Assembly (NCBI RefSeq): GCF_965284335.1
Contig: NZ_OZ260076.1
Reading direction: 5' to 3' (one strand)
Length of the DNA stretch: 64,000 bases
Source: Tabrizicola_A sp965284335
GTDB lineage: Bacteria > Pseudomonadota > Alphaproteobacteria > Rhodobacterales > Rhodobacteraceae
The notes under the pieces are model-generated. The model did not search any database. It was not told where the DNA came from and worked only from the letters and a program-made list of their open reading frames with translations. The first letter of the stretch is position 1; every line of letters begins with the position of its first letter. Both the position numbers and the translations under genes were made by a program. Shown piece after piece: positions 58,253-64,000 of this stretch.

Positions 58253-59084
58253 GGGTCAGGATGCATTGATTTCCGTAGCGCTGCGTGATTCACGGCTCCG
58301 AAAACGGAGCGGTGACATGAGCGAGCTTTACTGGCTTAGCGATGCGCAGTTGGCCAAGCTGGAACCCTTTTTCCCGAAGTCCCATGGCAAGCCCCGTGTT
58401 GACGACAGGCGGGTTTTGAGCGGTATAATCTTCATCAATCGCAACGGCTTGCGTTGGCGTGATGCGCCCGCGGAGTATGGGCCGCACAAGACGCTCTACA
58501 GCCGTTGGAAGCGATGGAGCGAGAAGGGTATCTTCGCCCGAATGCTTCTCGAACTGGCCGATCAAGGCGGCGGGACTGACACGCTGATGATCGATGCGAC
58601 GCATCTGAAGACGCACCGCACGGCCTCCAGCCTGGGGCTGAAAAAAGGGGGCGCGGTCGCCTGATCGGACGCACCAAGGGCGGGATGAACTCGAAACTGC
58701 ACGCGGTGACCGATGCGGCAGGCCGTCCGCTGCGGATGTTTCTGACGGCCGGTCAACGGAGCGATTACATCGGCGCCCGGGCACTGCTAGACGGCCTCCC
58801 TCCCGCTGACCACATGCTGGCGGACCGTGGATACGACGCAGACTGGTATCGCGAAGCCCTTGAAGACAAGGGGATCACGCCGTGCATCCCTTCCCGAAAG
58901 AACCGTAAGGTTCCAATCCCCTATGACGAAGCCCGATACCGCAAGCGCCACAAGATCGAGAACAGCTTCGCTCGCCTCAAGGACTGGCGACGGGTCGCCA
59001 CCCGTTACGACAGATGCCCTAAGGTCTTCCTGTCGGCATGCGCATTGGCTGCCGTGGTCATGTTCTGGCTATGAATCCTGACCC
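58253..59084 (+). mobile_element. IS5-family element, IS427 type
   Basis: Inverted ends GGGTCAGGAT (left) and ATCCTGACCC (right) are flanked by TA on both sides, the expected target. Length is about 832 bases with a frameshifted transposase. A related, decayed element lies at 59930-60404. Confidence 0.88.
58317..59074 (+). CDS. IS5/IS427-type transposase, made by frameshift
   Basis: Frame one (58317-58664) has MSELYWLSDAQLAKLEPFFP and GTDTLMIDATHLKTHRTASSLGLKK with the first Asp. Frame two continues RGRLIGRTKGGMNSKLHAV, LADRGYDADW (second Asp) and RYRKRHKIENSFARLKDWRR (Glu). The frames meet at a slippery run (CTGAAAAAAGGGGG), typical of programmed frameshifting in this group, so the enzyme is probably functional. 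Confidence 0.88.
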
Positions 59085-59250
59085 TATATCTCTCTATCAC
59101 CTAACGAATTGATACATCATGTAGTGGAAGTTCAGTTCTAATTGGGCAACTTTGTTGCGCTTCAGCCACGGATTAGTGCGCATCTCACATCTAAGTGTTT
59201 AAATTCATGAAATTACGCTAAGTTATCCACAAGCTGCGTAGGGTGAACAC

Positions 59251-59487
59251 ATGGTTTTTCATACTCAAGATGGCCTGGCATTTTTGGGCCTGCGTGAGCG
59301 AGGCGGTCATTGGCAGATCATTTATGATCATCTTTCAGGAAAGCGGTTGGTGCTGAGTCTTGCAAATGACGCTGATAAGTTCGATGCAATTCAAAATGCC
59401 TTGAGGACTGCTGCGTCCACTAAGAATACTCTAGCGTCTCTCGCGGCTACGTTGACCACTCACAAGATTGCTTTTCACGTGGCCTGA
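59251..59487 (+). CDS. small hypothetical protein
   Basis: The 78-residue protein (MVFHTQDGLAFLGLRERGGHWQIIYDHLSGKRLVLSLANDADKF...) has no motif known to me. Its lower GC content and place between IS5 copies suggest acquired DNA. Confidence 0.5.
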   Translation: MVFHTQDGLAFLGLRERGGHWQIIYDHLSGKRLVLSLANDADKFDAIQNALRTAASTKNTLASLAATLTTHKIAFHVA

Positions 59488-59519
59488 TTATCTGCTGAAT
59501 TTCTGAGAGAGGTTAAAAT

Positions 59520-59903
59520 ATGTCTTCTATGGAGCAACTGATAGCAAAAACTGCCCTCCTAGATTGTAGGTTGTCTGATAGCGCTGCTTTACTTGTTATG
59601 GGCCTGTCCGCGCGTTTTGAGTGCTACGAGGATGGCTATGTAGGTGTATGTACTCAAATAGCCTCGCGTATCCCATTTGGATTTGGCCGCCCGAAGGCAG
59701 TCTGGCTTGGTTATCTGGCCCCGGAGCTGGCGAAGATATTATACTCTGCAATCCGTTCTGATGCACAGTTTCGTGTTCGTATAGTTGAAGTGTCGCCATC
59801 CTATGTCAGCGAAACGGGCCAGCCGGAAATATACGTATCAATCTGGGGCTTTCCAGACGATTTACGGATATCCAGTTCTTTATCGTTGTCCTTGGGTGAT
59901 TAG
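59520..59903 (+). CDS. hypothetical protein
   Basis: The 127-residue protein (MSSMEQLIAKTALLDCRLSDSAALLVMGLSARFECYEDGYVGVCTQIASRIPFGFGR...) follows a GAGAGAGG site. Lower GC than the neighbours and flanked by IS5 copies. It may form a unit with the gene 32 bases upstream. No family recognised. Confidence 0.5.
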   Translation: MSSMEQLIAKTALLDCRLSDSAALLVMGLSARFECYEDGYVGVCTQIASRIPFGFGRPKAVWLGYLAPELAKILYSAIRSDAQFRVRIVEVSPSYVSETGQPEIYVSIWGFPDDLRISSSLSLSLGD

Positions 59904-59929
59904 CAACTGTATCTGTCAGGTGGCTGGGG

Positions 59930-60404
59930 CGGACCATTTTTGTCGAGTTTTACATAGCCCGCTCGCGATGGTGATCAGCTTTCTGGCGACGTCGGTGATA
60001 ATGACTTTGTGTGCCGCGTCCCCCTCGTTCAGCCCTAGGCTGGAGGCCGTGCGGTGCCTCTTCAGATAGGTCGCGTCGATCATAAGCGCATCGGTGCCTC
60101 CGCCCTGGTCGGCCAGTTCAAGAATCATCTGGGCGAAGATACCCTTCTCGCTTCAGCACGTCCACCGGCTGTCGAGCGTCTTGTGAGCGCCTTAATCCGC
60201 AGGCGCATCGCGCCAGCACAAGCCGTTGCGACTGATGAAGACTATGCCGCTCAACGCCCGCTTGTCATCCACACGCGGCTTGCCGTTGGACTTCGGAGAA
60301 ATGGGCTCCAACTTTGCCATCTGCGCATCGCGCAACCAGTAAAGATCGCTCATGTCACCGCTCCGTTTCCAGAGCCATGAATCAAGCAGAGCAGAAGAAA
60401 TCAA
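59930..60404 (-). pseudogene. decayed IS5-family transposase
   Basis: On the minus strand the start (MSDLYWLRDAQMAKLEPISPKSNGKPRVDDKRALSGIVFI) and a later piece (GGTDALMIDATYLKRHRTASSLGLNEG) match the IS5 transposase at 58317 but are broken by stops. The 3' half is missing. Confidence 0.88.
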
Positions 60405-60415
60405 TGCCTCCTGCC

Positions 60416-61288
60416 CTAGTCCAGCAAAACCGCCGCCAGATAGCGGCCGTAATCGTTTTTGCGGAACATCTCGGCGCGCGCGGCAAGCTCTGCACGGGAA
60501 ATCCAGCCCAGACGGTAGGCGATTTCATCGGGGCAGCCGACCTGCTGGCCCTGCCGCTCGGTCAGGGTGCGCACGAAGTTTCCGGCATCGAGAAGGCTGC
60601 CATGGGTGCCGGTATCAAGCCAGGCAAAGCCGCGGCCCATCTTTTCCACCTGCAAGCTGCCTTCGGCGCGGTAGAATTCCAGAAGATCGACGATCTCCAG
60701 CTCGCCGCGCGGCGAGGGTTTGACGCGGGCGGCCAGATCGGGGGCGCGGCCGTCGAGGAAGTAGAGGCCCGTCACGGCAAAGTTCGACGGCGGGCGTTCG
60801 GGCTTTTCGATGATCGCCTTGACGGTGCCGTCGCGGTCGAAATCCACAACGCCATAGCGTTCGGAATCGGCGACGCGGTAGCCAAAGACCGTGCCGCCAT
60901 AGGGTCGCGCGGCGGCGCTGGCAAGGATTTCGGGCAGGCCGTGGCCGAAGAAGATGTTGTCGCCCAGAACCATGGCCGAGGGCGCGCCATTCAGGAAATC
61001 CTTCGCCAGAAGATAGGCCTGCGCCAACCCGTCGGGCGAGGGCTGCACGATCCATGTCAGCGCGACACCCCATTGCGCCCCATCACCCAGAAGGCGCTGG
61101 AACTGCGGCTGATCCTCGGGGGTGGTGATGATGGCGATTTCGCGGATGCCGGCCAGCATGAGGACCGAGAGGGGGTAATAGACCATCGGCTTGTCATAGA
61201 TCGGCAAGAGCTGTTTCGAGACGCCCATGGTGATGGGCCAGAGCCGGGTGCCGGAGCCGCCGGCGAGGATGATGCCTTTACGCTGCAT
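60416..61288 (-). CDS. rfbA: glucose-1-phosphate thymidylyltransferase
   Basis: The 290-residue protein (MQRKGIILAGGSGTRLWPITMGVSKQLLPIYDKPMVYYPLS) has the RfbA nucleotidyl-transfer motif GGSGTRLWP. It makes dTDP-glucose, the first step to dTDP-L-rhamnose. It overlaps rfbD by eleven bases. The decayed IS5 ends twelve bases downstream. Confidence 0.96.
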   Translation of the reverse strand: MQRKGIILAGGSGTRLWPITMGVSKQLLPIYDKPMVYYPLSVLMLAGIREIAIITTPEDQPQFQRLLGDGAQWGVALTWIVQPSPDGLAQAYLLAKDFLNGAPSAMVLGDNIFFGHGLPEILASAAARPYGGTVFGYRVADSERYGVVDFDRDGTVKAIIEKPERPPSNFAVTGLYFLDGRAPDLAARVKPSPRGELEIVDLLEFYRAEGSLQVEKMGRGFAWLDTGTHGSLLDAGNFVRTLTERQGQQVGCPDEIAYRLGWISRAELAARAEMFRKNDYGRYLAAVLLD

Positions 61289-62132
61289 GGGAAAGCTCCT
61301 GCAAGATATCGTCCAGACCTGCCCGCCAATCGGGGCGCGGGGTGCCGTAAGCGGCGGTAAAGCTTGTGCAGTCCAGCCGCGAATTGAGCGGGCGGCGGGC
61401 GGGCGTGGGGTAGGCCGAGGAGGGGATGTCGGTGATCTGGCAGGCAAGCCCGGCGCGAGCCATGATCAGCTTCGCAAAGCCCGCCCATGAGGTGTCGGGG
61501 GCACCTGCAAAGTGATGCACCCCGCCGGGCGCGCCTTGGGTCATGGCGGCGGCGGCGGTGTAAAGCGCATCGGCGATGGCGGCGGCCGGGGTTGGTCCGC
61601 CGATCTGGTCGGCGACCACGGTGAGGCTGTCGCGCGTGGCCCCAAGGCGCAGCATGGTTTTCACAAAATTCGTGCCATGGGCCGAGACGACCCAGCTTGT
61701 CCGCAGGATCAGGGTCTTGCCGCCTGCCGCCTGCACGCCCTGTTCGCCCGCCAGTTTGGAGCGGCCATAGGCGCCAAGGGGGGCGGTGGGATGGTCGGGG
61801 CGGAAGGGGGTCTCGCCGGTGCCGTCAAAGACGTAATCGGTAGAGATATGGAGAAAGGGCAGACCCAGTTCGGCGCAGCGCTGCGCCATGGCTGTGGGGG
61901 CCGCGCCGTTCACCACGGTTGCGGCAGCTTCCTCGGCCTCGGCCTTGTCGACGGCGGTCCAGGCGGCGGCGTTGATGACCGCGTCACAACCGACAATCGC
62001 GGCGGCGCAGGCGGCGGAGTCCATCAGATCGGCCTCGGCCCGGCCAAGGAAGCGGGCGCTGACGCCCGGTGGCACGCGGCGCGCGAGTTCGCGCGCGACC
62101 TGTCCGGTCTGGCCAAAGACGAGAACCCTCAT
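61278..62132 (-). CDS. rfbD: dTDP-4-dehydrorhamnose reductase
   Basis: The 284-residue protein has a Rossmann start (MRVLVFGQTGQVARELARR), STDYVFDG and the YGRSK catalytic Tyr-Lys motif of RfbD. It makes the last reduction to dTDP-L-rhamnose. The start overlaps the rfbB stop by four bases. Confidence 0.95.
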   Translation of the reverse strand: MRVLVFGQTGQVARELARRVPPGVSARFLGRAEADLMDSAACAAAIVGCDAVINAAAWTAVDKAEAEEAAATVVNGAAPTAMAQRCAELGLPFLHISTDYVFDGTGETPFRPDHPTAPLGAYGRSKLAGEQGVQAAGGKTLILRTSWVVSAHGTNFVKTMLRLGATRDSLTVVADQIGGPTPAAAIADALYTAAAAMTQGAPGGVHHFAGAPDTSWAGFAKLIMARAGLACQITDIPSSAYPTPARRPLNSRLDCTSFTAAYGTPRPDWRAGLDDILQELSHAA

Positions 62133-63169
62133 GTCGCAACCCCCAGCCGCACGCCGACACCGGCGCGGGCCTGCAGGGGTTTCCACCAGGCCTCGTTGTC
62201 GAGATACCATTGAACGGTGCGTTCAAGCCCCTCTTCGACCGTCACCGAGGGCCGCCAGCCGAGTTCCTTGCGGATGCGGCTGGGATCAATGGCATAGCGC
62301 GCGTCATGACCGGGGCGGTCGGTGACAAAGGTGATCTGGTCGGCATAGGAGCCCGCCTTTGGCCGCTTGCGGTCAAGGATCGCGCAGATCGTGCGGACAA
62401 GGTCGATGTTGCGCCGCTCATTCTCGCCGCCGATGTTGTAGCTGCGACCGATGGCGCCCTTTTCCAGAACCAAAAGGAGGGCGTCGGCGTGATCTTCGAC
62501 ATAAAGCCAGTCGCGCACATTCTCGCCCGCGCCGTAGACCGGGATGGGCTTGCCCTGAAGCGCGTTCAGGATGACCACCGGGATCAACTTTTCGGGAAAG
62601 TGGAAGGGGCCGTAATTGTTGGAGCAATTGGTCAAGACCACGGGCAGGCCATAGGTCTCGCCCCAGGCGCGCACCAGATGGTCGGAGGCGGCCTTGGAGG
62701 CGGAATAGGGGCTGCGTGGGTCGTAAGGCGTGTCTTCGGTGAATTGGCCCGTGGGGCCAAGCGAGCCAAAGACCTCATCGGTGGAGATGTGGTGAAAGCG
62801 GAAGCTGTCCGGGCGCCCCCGGGCCACCCAATGGCTGCGGGCGGCTTCCAGCATGTTATAGGTGCCGGTCACGTTGGTTTCGATAAAGGCGCCGGGCCCG
62901 TCGATGCTGCGGTCGACATGGGATTCGGCGGCCAGATGCATCACGGCATCGGGCTGATGGGTGGCAAAGATGCGGTCAAGCGCGGCGCGGTCGCGGATGT
63001 CGGCCTGTTCAAAGGAATAGAGGTTCGAGCCCGAGACGGCGGCGACGTTCTCAAGGCAGGCGGCATAGGTCAGCGCATCAAGGTTCACCACCTCATGCCC
63101 GCGCGCCACAGCCAGCCGGGCCACGGCCGAGCCGATGAAGCCCGCACCTCCGGTCACAAGGATCTTCAT
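62129..63169 (-). CDS. rfbB: dTDP-glucose 4,6-dehydratase
   Basis: The 346-residue protein has the NAD site MKILVTGGAGFIGSAV, HLAAESHVDRSI, STDEVFGSLG and YSASKAASDHLVRAW (catalytic Tyr-Lys), a full RfbB. It overlaps rfbC by one base. Confidence 0.97.
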   Translation of the reverse strand: MKILVTGGAGFIGSAVARLAVARGHEVVNLDALTYAACLENVAAVSGSNLYSFEQADIRDRAALDRIFATHQPDAVMHLAAESHVDRSIDGPGAFIETNVTGTYNMLEAARSHWVARGRPDSFRFHHISTDEVFGSLGPTGQFTEDTPYDPRSPYSASKAASDHLVRAWGETYGLPVVLTNCSNNYGPFHFPEKLIPVVILNALQGKPIPVYGAGENVRDWLYVEDHADALLLVLEKGAIGRSYNIGGENERRNIDLVRTICAILDRKRPKAGSYADQITFVTDRPGHDARYAIDPSRIRKELGWRPSVTVEEGLERTVQWYLDNEAWWKPLQARAGVGVRLGVAT

Positions 63170-63732
63170 TACGCGCCCTCCCAGACGAAGGGGCTGTCGA
63201 AATCGGCCAGCAGGGGCGCGATGGCGTCCTTGGCCGAGAGGATCGGGGCGGCCGAAAGCCCCCAGTCGATGCCGATGGTCGGGTCATCCCAGCGGATCGC
63301 GCCGTCACAGTCGGGGGCGTAGAGATCGGTGCATTTGTATTGCACCTCGGTGTCGGGGGTGCGGGTGATAAAGCCGTGCAGAAAGCCCTTGGGGACCAGA
63401 AGTTGCTTGCCGTTGGCGGCGGTCAGATCGACGCCCAGCCAGTGACCATAGGTCGGGCTGCCGCGCCGGATATCGACCGCGACATCGAAGATGGCGCCCC
63501 GCGTGCAGCGCACCAGCTTGTCCTGGGCGTGCGGCGGGCGTTGGTAATGCAGGCCCCGCAGCGTGCCCGCTGCGCCCGACATCGAATGGTTGTCCTGCAC
63601 GAAGCCAAGATCCAGCCCCGCCGCCGCCATCCGCGCCGCGTTCCATGTCTCACAAAACCAGCCCCGATCATCGCCAAAGCGCTGCGGGGTCAGGATGACA
63701 ACGCCCGCAAGGGCGGTCTGTTCAATCTGCAT
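63169..63732 (-). CDS. rfbC: dTDP-4-dehydrorhamnose 3,5-epimerase
   Basis: The 187-residue protein has GWFCETWN, VQDNHSMSGAAGTLRGLHYQ with the catalytic His, and LVPKGFLHGFI, the RfbC cupin pattern. It is first in the rfbCBDA unit. GGGGAG about ten bases upstream supports the ATG at 63732. Confidence 0.96.
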   Translation of the reverse strand: MQIEQTALAGVVILTPQRFGDDRGWFCETWNAARMAAAGLDLGFVQDNHSMSGAAGTLRGLHYQRPPHAQDKLVRCTRGAIFDVAVDIRRGSPTYGHWLGVDLTAANGKQLLVPKGFLHGFITRTPDTEVQYKCTDLYAPDCDGAIRWDDPTIGIDWGLSAAPILSAKDAIAPLLADFDSPFVWEGA

Positions 63733-63813
63733 ATGTGGGTTACTCCCCAAGTCTTGGGCAGATTTTCGGGTTGTCTACTAATGTCTTCATCTGCTGATCG
63801 GTTTCAATGCTGT

Positions 63814-63900
63814 TGGACTAAACCACGGCGGGCGGTTGTCCGCCATGGGCAGTGCGAGGGCGTTGGTGGTTGTAGAAAGTGATCCAGCGCCCTTTACCAT
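63814..63900 (-). pseudogene. IS3-family transposase C-terminal remnant
   Basis: Minus-strand frame reads ETGSQARNGKGRWITFYNHQ then RPRTAHGGQPPAVV and a stop, the ending of IS3-type OrfB proteins. A TAG lies just upstream in frame, so it is a fragment or continues in another frame beyond the window. Confidence 0.6.
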
Positions 63901-64000
63901 TCCTTGCCTGCGAACCTGTCTCCGGCTAATCAAAAACGAAAAATGCCCTTTCCTTGTCTACCTGTCCACCTTGATGCTCACGCTTGGCGGCGCGCAATGC

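Noticed and set aside
60314..63322. Long plus-strand frames (348 and 417 codons) across the rfb genes
   Set aside because: They are antisense to rfbA and rfbB, which have full family motifs and tight overlaps.
1..64000. CRISPR arrays, rRNA and tRNA genes
   Set aside because: No regularly spaced repeats with unique spacers and no rRNA or cloverleaf-like segment were recognised by eye; a tRNA at an attachment site was looked for near both prophage ends without success.

Overview
The window is GC-rich DNA from an alphaproteobacterium, most likely a marine Rhodobacteraceae of the Roseobacter group. This rests on family recognition (prohead protease/major capsid fusion, DUF6441, DUF3489, DUF6900, DUF7220, DUF6447) and on the link of a type I secretion locus with galU and rfbCBDA, an arrangement known from roseobacter biofilm replicons. 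No rRNA or tRNA marker is present, so species and replicon type are inferred.

Layout. (1) 1-2108: a toxin-antitoxin (TA) cluster: end of a GNAT toxin, a small antitoxin-like gene between two 52-bp triple-motif repeats, AbrB/Doc, CcdAB. (2) 2637-8035: left arm of a prophage: ParB-domain DNA methylase, DUF7220 protein, two TA pairs, then a minus-strand set of small phage genes under two matching palindromes. (3) 8258-37836: late region: ParD with a broken ParE, terminase, portal, protease-capsid fusion, head-completion genes, tail tip, fibres, endolysin and spanins. TA modules, all antisense to the late genes, sit between structural genes at 15.4, 17.5, 18.6, 19.3 and 22.8-23.9 kb. An IS3 element has replaced most of the tail tube gene and, by inference, the tape measure genes, so the prophage is probably unable to make tails. 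(4) 37941-42391: DUF4143 ATPase, two more TA pairs separated by copies of the integrase 3' end, the integrase and an XRE gene, then a palindrome cluster. (5) 43066-45566: an IS21 element. (6) 45567-49404: DUF6447 gene, a companion gene, CcdAB, VapBC, a beheaded S24 repressor and decayed copies of the two first genes. (7) 49410-54364: type I secretion system (TolC, ABC transporter, HlyD), followed by an IS3 scar. (8) 54969-63732: LuxR-type regulator lacking its phosphoacceptor Asp, H-NS protein, galU, RfaH-like antiterminator, IS5 elements and rfbCBDA for dTDP-L-rhamnose, consistent with surface polysaccharide and adhesion.

The main observation is the TA density (about twelve apparently intact pairs plus several decayed ones in 48 kb) and how they are embedded. 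At three unrelated genes (DUF6441, integrase, the gene at 45781) TA modules lie directly after the gene's 3' end, and on their far side lies a diverged, promoterless copy of that same 3' end. At two of these loci this is repeated in tandem. This looks like serial acquisition of cassettes consisting of a TA module plus a replacement gene end, leaving the old end as a fossil.
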